Shown: in pieces, positions 53,690-64,000 of the stretch
Layout of the letters: every line of letters begins with the position of its first letter
How positions within the stretch are numbered: the first letter of the stretch is position 1
Source of the DNA: Tetrahymena thermophila SB210
Lineage: Eukaryota; Ciliophora; Oligohymenophorea; Hymenostomatida; Tetrahymenidae
Direction: 5' to 3'
Assembly: GCF_000189635.1 (NCBI RefSeq)
Contig: NW_002476567.1
Coordinates: forward strand, 558,001-622,000
DNA: 64,000 bases
Translations under genes and position numbers: made by a program
Notes under the pieces: generated by a model
The model's input: only the letters and a program-made list of their open reading frames with translations
Told to the model about the DNA's origin: nothing
Database searches by the model: none

Positions 53690-54300
53690 TTACTTTTTTT
53701 AATTTTTAAGTTAAGATTAGTCAAATTGAAGAAATTATGATGATTAAAACTCTACTTGTTAGCCAATAAATTTTTTAGATAAGGGAAATAGTAATACATA
53801 AATATCAAATAAAAAATTGTTTACTTAGTTTTAAAATTTTATCTATCTTAGAATGAATTTATTTTCTTAAATAATTTAAATATCAATAAGGTAAATTAAT
53901 AGTTTTGTTTTTATAATTTCATTGATTACAGATTTGAATAACCTAGAATATATTTTATATAATGATAATTTAAATATGATTATAAGAATAGGTAAATATA
54001 GCTAATTAAAAACTTGAAATTGTTGTATTATATTCCATTTTTGCCATTTTCTTTACTAAAGTTTTAATACATTTGAAATTGGTTCTTCCATAAAAATTTT
54101 GAGCATTATTGAATTCCTATTCTTAAATTAAAATTAATTTAATTATTTATGCTAAATCATGTCCAAGAAATACTGATTTTCATTGGTATAAATATAATTA
54201 TCAATGTATTATTAAGCATTTTTGTGTCAAAGTAGTAATTAATTTAAACTTTTTATAGTAAGTAATAGTTTAAAAATGGAAATAAAAGAGGATAGTTTAT
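53690..54300 (-). pseudogene. Orphan 3' end of a G/H-type gene
   Basis: About 53870-54170 aligns with the low-coordinate half of the G last exon (55150-55500), including the stretch coding for the ENQY tail and the motif rich in KNFYGR. About 53690-53860 resembles the 3' flank of G (54990-55130). A short piece near 54235-54290 resembles exon 5 of G/H (about 56285, 62335). The parts are collapsed together, the frame is broken, and there is no gene body. This is a second case of a terminal-exon fragment lying just upstream of a family gene, here F, but with a different parent subfamily. Confidence 0.6.
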
Positions 54301-55128
54301 ATCTATTCATAAACTTTTATAATTATTTATGATTGAAATACAATAAAAATAATAAATGAATATTTGAAAAAATCATATTTAAAAATTATTTTTTAAACAT
54401 AATAAAAAGTAAATGTAAATATAATAATTATTATATTATTGATTTTATCATTAACTAAATAAGTGGTAATATTATTATGATATAAAGTTAATTATTTATA
54501 AATAATTGTTGATATTTTTAGATATTTTAAAATATTAATAAAAGCAACTAAAATGTCAATATATTGAAAAATTAATTACTGTAATTTTATTTATTCTGAT
54601 AATAAACATCGAGATAAAGCAGAATAATATTATTCAAATTATTAGCAGCTAAAAAATACTAAAAATGATTTTTTGCAAATGTTTGATTTTGAAAAAATAT
54701 AATTGATAATCTCTATTAAAATAAACTAACAAAAATTATATATTATTGCTTTTATCAAAGTTTGGTAAAAAATAAGTTGATTCAGTTTTTTTAAAAATAA
54801 ATAAGAAAGATTCATATATTTTTTTATCAATCCTAAGCAAACAAAATTTTATTTCAGATTTAAGAATATTCTATTTATGTATTTATGAATATATTTTAAA
54901 ATAAAAATAATAATTAAAATTTATTTTAAATATATAAATTTGCTATAAAATATACTAGTAATATAATATTTATTCTGGTTATTCTGACTAAATTTATTAA
55001 GATTGTGTTTTGCTACTCTTTTAAATTTTTAAATTAAGATTAGAAATCAGTAATCCTAGTTATTTACCAATTAGTTTTTTATCAATCGAAAGTAATAATA
55101 TATAAAATCACTGATAAAATTGGAAACC
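54301..55128. other. Spacer between the G-type orphan and G
   Basis: Very AT-rich. From about 54990 it is G 3' flank that is echoed at 53690-53860. No gene seen. Confidence 0.45.
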
Positions 55129-58100
55129 TCATTTTTAAGTTTTTAAGTAGCTTAGAATATATTGATTTTCTTCAATAATTTAAATATCAATAAGGTTAAG
55201 TAATAGTTTTGTTTCTTTAATATTATTAATTAATGATTTGAAGAACCTAAAAAATGATATATATATTGATAGTATAAATGTAATTATAGCTAAGAACAAG
55301 TAAATGTAGTTCATCATAATCATGAAATCATAGTTTTCATATGTTATTTATGTAATTTTCTTTACCATTGTTTCAACAATATATTCAAAATAAATTCTTC
55401 CATAAAAATTTTGAGCATTACTGAATTCTTACTCTTAAATTAAAATTAATTTAATAAATTATTCCAAATCTTCTCCAAGAAAAGCCGAATTTCTTTAAGC
55501 ATTAAGATTTATTAAAAATTGCGTAGCTTAAACAAACCCATTGTTAAAAATTCCATTTGCAATTTATTTGCATTCATCTAATTAAAATAGATTATCACTT
55601 AAAAGATTTTAATTTTAACTAACTGCCTCACATGCATTTTATTAAAAGACTTTAATAGTAAATTCGTTGAATTCAGCGTCTAGCTCATATTCATGCAATT
55701 AGATTACCAAATCATTTAATATTTATATGTATTTTTATCTTTTATCAGCATTATTAATTGCTAGATTAACATAGTCTTCACTTATAATTTATTAAAGCTT
55801 TAAAATAATAAAGGGAGCTCTTAAAATGTCTATATTTATTATATAATCACTGATTGTCATTAGATTGCCTTTGATATAGATAATGTTAAATATATTTAGA
55901 GTAATAATTAAAAAATAAATAATACCTATAAATTTCCTGCTCGCTTTCTCCTTCTGAATAAAGCTCTTTAGATAAAAATAGTTTGTCGCACTAGCAACTT
56001 ATGTCAAAATAAAAAATACTAAAGATAAAAATACAACTCTCAGTTGTAGCTTATTGATATTATTTGTAGCACTTATATTTTTCTTTTTTTAAATTTGAAT
56101 TTCAATTTAATTTTCATGATTTTATTTTCTTGGGCTTTTTTCTTTTGTGTGGCTATTTCCATCAGCTGAATATAAATAATTCGATTCTATTAAGTTCAAG
56201 CAATTTGTAATTTATTAAATCATATAAATTAAGTTTTTAGGTGTCAGAGTGGCAAATAATTTTAATATAATTTATATTTTTTATAAAAAGTAGTAGTTTA
56301 CTAAAGGAAAAGAAAGAGCAAAAATCAAACTCGTTGTAGTTATGATAATTAAAAACGTTAACATATTTTATAGGTTTGAGTCAAAATTTTAATTTACTTT
56401 ATTAGAAACGTCTTAAGTTATATTAGACAATAATTTATAGTTAGATATGTAATTCTATGAGACTTCTTTAGAACTTAATCCTTAAGTGTCTAAATTGAAG
56501 CTGATATAATAAATTTAAGCATAGTTAATTAGTAAAGAATATCCAAAATAAAACTCATTAACAGAAGTAGTGGTGTTTGAACTCACTAGCATTTAGAGAA
56601 ATTAATTATCTAGAACATAATTGTAAAGATCTGTTTTAGTTTTATCTGAATTGATAAATTTGATAATGAGCTTTTTAATAATGTTGTAATTTCTTGTTTT
56701 TTATTATTAAATTCTTTGTAATAATTAAACTTAATCCTGATATTCAAAACTAAAAAGAGGAATCTAAATTAGGAAACCAAATAGTTAATCTGAAATTATT
56801 TCTCCTATAGGGCTTTTAATTTACGAACCCCAGTTAATATTTTAGTAATCTTCTTTCTAGTTTTCTAATTATAAATTTAGGCTATAAAAAAGTACACAGC
56901 TCACAATCAAAAAGGATATTAATCCTATAACTCCAAAAAACCTGACGACATAAATCCCTGTGAATTTTTCTTCTTTTTTAATGTTTTTCACAATTTATTT
57001 TCTTAAAAAAAATAAGTTAAATAAATATAATATAAATTCTCAATTATGATTAAAAATTAATTACAAATTTAGATTATATTTATAAATTATACTTTAGTTA
57101 GATAAAAAAATTTTTGGCTATAAAAAGTACCAAAAAATAATAATTCTATTTGATAATTTTCCAAATAAATAAATTCATTTTTTTAGTTAGTAATTTTGTT
57201 TACTTAAAAAAATTTTAATTTAATTAAAAAATATTAGTGTTAGATTTGCAAAAAATTATAGCAAGAATTTAAATTATTTACCTTGAAATTTAGCTTGATT
57301 GAGACGAACGTATACTTGTTGCCATCTTTGTTTCTTGTTTCTACTAGTTTTAGCTTATAAAATTAGTTTGCTTTTCACTTTTACTTGAGATAATCTAATT
57401 GTTTGCATCGAAAGGTTTAACTAACTTATGAATAGAATTCAAGCCAAATTATTTATTTTTCACTGTATCTACAATGTTACTTTCAGATAAAAGTTCTACT
57501 TTTTATACTTATGGGTATTTCACAATACTATTTAAAGGGACTCTTGCAGAATAAATTACTTAATTAAATGTATGGGATTAATTATTTTTTTCCATTATTA
57601 ATTTTTTCTTAAGTTAATTATTGCTTTAAGGTAAGTTGAAATTCCTTTGAGAATCGATAATATTTTCTTGTGAAAGAGCTTCATTTAATATTTTTTCTTC
57701 GTTTGTACTAATTTTTTGTATCAATTAAGGGGATAAAAGAGCTCCTGTTTCATATGAATATTAGAACTCAAGTTATTTACAAATATGCACCTCTTTAAAA
57801 GCCTCTTGTGAGTTTTAGCTACTTTCAATATTGCCATAATAATAATAATTATTATTTTCTGAAAGCTCATTAAGGATTTGATTCTCAATAAAATTTTTAG
57901 AAAATTAAGTTTTATTTAATTCCATTTACTTTTAAAAATAGTAAAGTTATTCAATTTTTTAACTTTCATCCAAAAATTAAACAATTTCTTTCACTTTAAT
58001 TTAGATTATTTCAATGTGCTAGTTATTGACATACAAAATGTCTCCTTTCACTAAAAAAATTTGAAAATATTAGAAGTTAAATAAAGTTTAATAATCATAA

Positions 58101-60693
58101 GCTTCATTTTAAAGTTTAATTAATTAATCATAGCTTTTTGGCTTAAATAATATTGTTGAAAATTCACTATCCATCATTTAATCTTCTTTATTTATATTGA
58201 TATCTTTTTTTTTTTAATTAAAAATTAATTAATATTACAATTTTGTAAGTTAAATTACTTTGTTTGAACTTTTCAAAAATGAAAGGAAAACAAGGAATTA
58301 AAGTACTAAGGCTGATCTAAGATATTTTATCTTATGGTATTAATTCAGCTAAAATTAATTAATAAAATTGCTTTGAAACAGTAGATAGTTAAAATCTTTA
58401 TTTTTTATCAACTAAAATGTACATGTTATTATCATTTACCAAGCCAATTTAAGCACAAATACCATAATGGTTTTCTAATAAGCAAGGCTATAATTTTATT
58501 TCATAAGGTATAGCCCATTTATCTAAATCTATACCAACAATTGGAGTATGATTCATATAGCTGCTTTTGCTTTTGTTTTTTTTATCTAGAAAAGATTTTA
58601 AAATTTAGTCATGATATTTAGCTATTATACTAGGTTAAAAAAAGTTAATATTTAAGCCAATAACGTTTTTATTATTTGGTACTTTCACTATTTTTTGAAA
58701 GTTATTTGAAACAGAAATAATTTACCCAGTATTTTCTGAAAGACTAATAAAAGCAAAGGCCTTTAAATCATCTTTTACATAATTTTAATTTAATTTATTT
58801 TAAACCTGATTTTTTTTGAGGTTTACTTTTTTATATCGTAATTTAAATTAGTTCCTCTCTTACAAATAGTTTTCATAAATTTCTATCAAAAATTCTAATT
58901 ACTGACAACATATCTATTTTTTTATTAAATTTCTGATATTCGTTTTTATTTCATTCCTTAATTTGTAAATTTTTGAAAGATTTTGATCCATAGATATTAA
59001 GTCAATAAAATCTTAACTTATTGAAAGCACAGTTTACTTTTTTTATAACAAAAAGTGTTTAATTTGATTAAAGCATTTGTTAATTATTTCATCGAATTCA
59101 ATAATATCAATAAAATCTAGCTATTATTCTTCTGTACTTTTAGAATACATTTACAGAGTATCTTTTTATTTATCCTTGGCCATTTATATTAGCAATTTTA
59201 TCTGGATCATATAGAATATTTAGTTCTCACAAATATTTAAAATTTGATTTGCCTTTACGAAAAATTTGTTTAAATTGCCTTAAACGTCTAATAAAAATGA
59301 TAAATAAGATGTGTGAAGGGAATTTATCTTTTTGCATTTAGAAATTTCATACTCATAGAATTTTTCTATGTAATCATATAGAATATTGCTTCTCAAGGTT
59401 TTGTCTTTTTCATCTATTTACTAAAATATCAAAATTATAAAAAAATTGTAAAAAATTTGTTTGATTTTTATTTAAATAATGTAAGATGAATTAAATAAAG
59501 TCATTTTACATCTTAGCAAAAGCAAAATTTTGGTAAGAAACAGTTTTAAATGTGATCTATATAGATTTTTTCTAGCAAAATAGATGTTTAAGAGGAGAGG
59601 TATTCGCCAAAATCAAGCTAAATATTCTAATAAAGAGTCCTTAAATAAAAGTCTATCACATAATAATTTTTTTGATTATTCACAGTATATCCTAAGTAAT
59701 TGAATTATTTTACATCACTTATATTTTAATTAAAAAGATTGTTTCTGATCTATTCTTATCTAAAATAAAAAATTTAAGAAGCTATTTTATAGGCTAATGG
59801 GATAGAAATCAGTAATGAAATATTAAAGTAATTCCATTTATCTATATAAACCGTCGCAAGTATATTACAGCTGAGCAAAAGATTAAATGTTATCAAACGT
59901 TAATAAAATAACTAGACATTTAGATTGATAAATGGAGTATAAATAATTTGTAATAAAAATAGAGTTAAAAAGAGAAAAAAGCTAACTATTGATTATCTCC
60001 TATCTTCAAGAATAGCCTATAAAACTACAGCAACTGTTTCTAAAATATTTTTTAATTAATTGATCAAAACAGATCTTTCTGAAGTAAAATCTGATATTTT
60101 AAACTATAAATTAGAACTTTGTAAACTATAAAAATTAACTATTATTAAAAATTTTATATTAATTTTGTTTAGTTTTTCCTATAAAAATATATTTTACCTA
60201 ATAAATTTGCTAGGATAATATTAGTAATTGATATATAAATATGATTTTTTAGCTAGAGACCTGAGAAAATTAAACATGGTAAAAAAATTATATTTTAGTA
60301 AACCTTAACAATCATAGGTTATACAATAGTATTTATTTATAAAATTTGTCTTCTATAAAAAAAATATACTATGTAAGTTAGAGTCATTAGAATTAGAATT
60401 ATATTAATTAATAATAACAGTATCAAGCAATAGAGCTAATCATCATCTTTACCAAATAAGATTGTAAAGTTTTTAGTATAATTACTATTATTAACTTTCT
60501 AAATGAGATCATCAAAAACGGAAGAAGTAATTTGAAGTTGAAAGTATTAAAATTATTTAATAAGTATTAGCATAATGCTAACTCCAAAACTTCTATTAAA
60601 CTACCTAAATAGGGGTATACTGTTTTTTATCAATAATTGTTCTAAAACATTACTTTTCAATTTTAGTTTATGTATATTTTGATTTTTCCTCAT
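55129..60693 (-). CDS. G: PAS-domain multi-pass membrane protein, TmcB/TmcC-like, 6 exons, 1674 aa
   Basis: Exons: 60693-60198, 60138-59510, 59420-58259, 58203-57282, 57001-55926, 55868-55129 (5025 nt, TGA at 55131-55129). The ATG at 60693 gives MRKNQNIHKLKL and then membrane segments. Exon 2 ends DHIQNCFLPKFCFC. The helical region begins IDEKDKTLRSNILYDYIEKF. The PAS domain (residues about 597-699) has GIDLDKWAIPYEIKLQPC. The linker is about 300 residues, Q/N/S-rich, with a short Tyr run. The C-terminal block contains the loop ILRAPFIILKLQQIISEDY, the pair CEAVSQ...LDEC spaced by 19 residues, a final membrane segment and the tail IDIQIIEENQYILSYLK. All phases match F. I read exons 1-2 and 4-6 codon by codon and the PAS part of exon 3. 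G and H are the closest pair outside the A group. Confidence 0.85.
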
Positions 60694-61172
60694 TTTATTT
60701 GAAGAATGTTAAAATGTAAAATAAAATTTTTATTAAATTATTTACCTACAATAAATAACTTTATAGTTTGTAAAAAGAATAAAGAAATGAGAAATGCTCC
60801 TTAATGAAAAATAGAAATAGATATAAAAGTGATTGTTTTTTTTTTGTATTAGTTTAATGTAATTAATTTTGATTAATGATTTAAATCAGGTTAATTCTTA
60901 TTTTAGTTTTTAGATTTTTGATAAGTTTTATTAATCTTTTTTAATTTAAATTGATCATCAAAAATACAATTTAAAAATGATAATATTTATTGTATACCAC
61001 AAGATACAACTAATCAATAAAATTTTATAAGTAAATGGTTTAATTTTCACATATAAAATTATTAAATCTGAAAGGTAATTTAAAAATAACGAAGTGGAAA
61101 TGGTCATAATTTATTATGTGGTTTACTTACAAACAATTATATAAATAAATAAAGTATAATTATTAATTTATT
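60694..61172. other. Spacer between G and H
   Basis: 480 bp carrying the G promoter side and the H 3' flank. AT-rich; no orphan exon and no recognisable motif. Confidence 0.45.
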
Positions 61173-64000
61173 TCATTTTTAAATTTTTAAATATGTTAAT
61201 ATGTATTAATTTTCTTCAATAATTTAAATATCTATTAGGTTAAGCAATAGCTTAGTAAGTTTAATTTTATCAATTAAAGATCCAAAAAACTTAAAAAAAG
61301 ATATGTACATTGATAATATGAATGTACTTATAGCTAAAAATAAGTAAATATAATTGATTTTAATCATATTGTCATAGTGATTATATGTTATTTCTGTCAT
61401 TTTCTACACCAAACTTTCAACTACATATTAAAAATAGATTCTTGTATAGAAATTTTGAGCATTATTAAACTCTTTTTCTTAAGTTATAATTTCCTAAACA
61501 AATTTAGTTAAATCACTTTCAACAAAAGCCGAAACTCTTTATGAATAAATATTTATTAAAAATTATGCAACTTAAATAAACCCTTTGTTAAAAATACCAT
61601 TTGCTATTGATTTGCACTCTTCTATTTAAAATAGATTATCACTTATAAGATTTTAGTTTTCACTAACTGCCTAGCAAGCATTTTATTAGAAAACTTGAAT
61701 AGAATATTCTTTAAAATCAGATTATATATCCTAATCATATAATTAGTTAACCAAGTCATTCAAAATTGTAAGGTATTTTTGCTTTTAATATGCATTATTT
61801 AAGAATAGATTGTAATAATCTTTAGATATAGCATTCTATAATTTTAATATGATAAATGGAGACCTTAAAATCTGTAAATTTATTACATAATCACTAACTA
61901 TCAGTAAATCATCTAAGTAAGTTATAAAAAATATTAATTATGATTTGAATAATAACTAAAAAAATAATACCTATAAATTTTCTATTGGCTTTCTCCTATT
62001 ATATAAAATTATTTAGTAAAAAATAATTTGTCACGCTGGCAACTTAAGCCAATAAGAAAAAAGATAGAGATAAGATAGCAACTTTAATTTTAAACTGATG
62101 GATACTATTTGTAGCGCTTATATTTTTCTTTTTTTAAATTTAATCTTCAATTTATTTTTAAATATTTTATTGGCTTGATATTTTATTTTTTGTTTGTATA
62201 AATTTATCATCTTAATTTACTGAATTTGATTCTATTAGATGTAAGCAATTTGTAATTTCTTTAATCATAAAAATTAAGTTTTTTGGTGTAAGAGTAGCAA
62301 ATAATTTTAATATAATCTAGATCTTTTGCAGGAAGTAATAGTTTATAATAGGAAAAGTGAGGGCGAATATAAAAGTAGTTATTGCAATTGCTATTAAAAA
62401 TGTAAGAACTATTTCTTCGTTTTAATCAAAAGTTTAGTCTACTTTATTAGAAACTTCTTGAGTGATGTTAGACAATAAGTTATTATTAGAAATGTAATTT
62501 AAAGTAATTTGGTTTTGGTTTAATCTTTGAGGATCTTAATTATAGCTCACAAAGAACAAATGAGCTAAATTTATTAACAAAGAGTAACCAAAATTTAGAA
62601 GTTTCTTAGAATAAGAAGTTGAATTTGAATTGAAAAATCCATAATTAAACTAATTATCAAGTACGAAGTTATAAAGATCTGTTTTGCTTTTATCAGATTA
62701 AATATATCTGATCATTAAGTTTTTAATAGTGTTATAGTTTTTTATTTATTATTGTTAAATTCTTTTAAATAATTAAATTTGTTCTTATCCAGAAAAATTA
62801 AATGGAGGATTCTAGATAAGAAGTGCAAATAGCTTATCTGAAAGTACTTCTCCCATTGGGCTTCTTATTTAAGAACCCCAACTAACATTTTGATAATCGT
62901 TTTTTTAGTTTTACAATTATAAATTTAAGCTATAAAAAAGTACAGAGCTCACAATTAAAAAGCTTAATAATCCTATGACTCCAAATAGTCTGACCATGAA
63001 TATACCATTGAATTTTTCATTTTAATTCATTTTCTTGATAATATGTTTCCTATTTGTTTGTATTGAATTTTTTAATGCTTCAATTAACTCTTAAAAAATG
63101 CTTAATTTACCTTAAAACTGAGCTTTATTTAGAAGAATGCATACTTGTTTCTAATTTTAATTCTAATTATTATTCATTAGATGAAAATAATTAGCTTTCT
63201 TTAATGTCACTACTGAATTATTTTTAGCAATTCTACTAATTGTTTGCTTTTACTTATTAATTATCAATAAAATAATTCAATCCACTCTATTTATTTCTAA
63301 GAGTATCTAAAGTGTTGTATTCAGATTGAAATCCTGCTCTATATGTTGTAAAAAATCTTAATTCACTATTTTTTATTTAATATAATTCATTATTTCTTAT
63401 AGAATATGTTTCTTAATTGTTCATGTAGAATTATAAATCTTTTTCTCCAGTATTTAAAGGATTGAGTTAAATATTATTTTAAGTTATGCTAACATTTTTA
63501 TGTGCATTAGAATTAGCCTATAGCAATCTTGTATTTTCTTACAAATATTACTCATTAAATATTCTTTCTTCACTTAAAAAAATCTTTTATCTTAATTAAG
63601 GAGATAGAAGAACTCCGGTTTCAAAAGAGTTTTAGAATTCAATCTTTTTAAGATTCACTGTTTCTTTCACTCCTTCTTAAGAAATTTGACTGCATTCAAC
63701 AAAACCCTAATTATTATAATTTTCAGAGGGCTAATTAAATAACTCATTCGCCATTTAATTAAAAGAATGTGGAGTTGATTCTGCTTTATGTTTGTTTAAT
63801 TCCATCCAATTTTATAGTTAATTCAATTGTTCAATTTTTAAATTATCATCAAATATCTAAACTACTTCATTTATTTTAATTTAAACTATTTCAATATGTT
63901 CATTCTAGATATGATAAATATCTCCTTTAACCCCAAATATTTAATAATCTAACAATTAATTAGATTTTTTATAATCAAAAACCAGACTTTAAAGTTTAAT
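61173..64000 (-). CDS. H: 3' part of a PAS-family multi-pass membrane protein (runs off the window)
   Basis: Exons seen: 64000-63111 (partial, in the linker), 63049-61971, 61912-61173 with TGA at 61175-61173. The visible part codes for 902 residues and starts in frame with IKLQSLVFDYKKSNQLLDYQ. It aligns with G from just after its exon 4 start. Exons 5 and 6 are 1079 and 740 nt against 1076 and 740 in G. The C-terminal block has all four membrane segments, the loop pair CQAVSENQNLISDNLFQIEEC (19 residues between cysteines) and the tail NLIDIQIIEENQYILTYLK. The PAS domain and N-terminal membrane block should lie beyond 64000. The strong likeness to G and head-to-tail order point to an adjacent tandem duplication. 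Confidence 0.82.

Noticed and set aside
1-64000. Organelle, apicomplexan or Dictyostelium DNA suggested by the AT content
   Set aside because: In-frame TAA and TAG at conserved Gln-like positions throughout, with TGA-only stops, fit a ciliate nuclear code and not those genomes.
1-64000. Paramecium as the source
   Set aside because: Most introns are 50-80 nt with some up to 456, whereas Paramecium introns are about 20-35 nt.
1-64000. tRNA, rRNA, CRISPR array or telomere repeats
   Set aside because: No cloverleaf with a GC-bearing stem, no regular short repeat-spacer pattern and no CCCCAA/TTGGGG run were seen.

Overview
The window reads as ciliate nuclear DNA, most likely an oligohymenophorean close to Tetrahymena. 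It is extremely A+T rich, and with the standard code no long gene can be read. If TAA and TAG are read as glutamine and only TGA as stop, the whole minus strand resolves into large spliced genes. Introns are short, AT-rich and GT-AG (34 to 456 nt, most 50-80). That is longer than the tiny introns of Paramecium.

Every gene found is on the minus strand and belongs to one family: large multi-pass membrane proteins with an N-terminal membrane block, a helical (TPR-like) region, a PAS domain, a long Q/N/S-rich linker and a C-terminal block of four membrane segments. I place them with the TmcB/TmcC ('tiny macrocysts') type PAS proteins that are greatly expanded in ciliates. From low to high coordinate they are: A1 (stop 311, start 6151), B (8292-13927), A2 (14882-20669), A3 (22552-28364), A4 (31862-37712), A5 (39736-45581), F (46881-52886), G (55129-60693) and H (61173 to beyond the window end). 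Seven of the nine have six exons, H is cut by the window, and B has a seventh. Splice phases 1,0,1,2,1 are shared. In every complete model the exon lengths sum to a multiple of three and end in TGA.

A1 to A5 are close copies in a tandem array with a period of about 7.7-7.9 kb. The duplicated unit is gene A plus the last exon and part of the last intron of an F-type gene. Each of A1-A4 therefore has an orphan, decaying F-type terminal exon lying upstream of it (7305-8130, 21400-22245, 29425-30325, 38796-39214), and next to A5 the same sequence is still the real last exon of gene F. B sits between unit 1 and unit 2. A degenerate Tc1/mariner-like transposon (30585-31725, 20-bp inverted repeats, TA on both sides) has landed in unit 4 only. 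A second, independent orphan of the G/H type lies upstream of F (about 53690-54300).

No tRNA, rRNA, CRISPR, telomere repeat or plus-strand gene was found. Small plus-strand ORFs are antisense shadows of exons. The biology on show is a birth-and-death cluster of PAS membrane receptors or sensors, with tandem duplication, exchange between copies and decay all visible at once.
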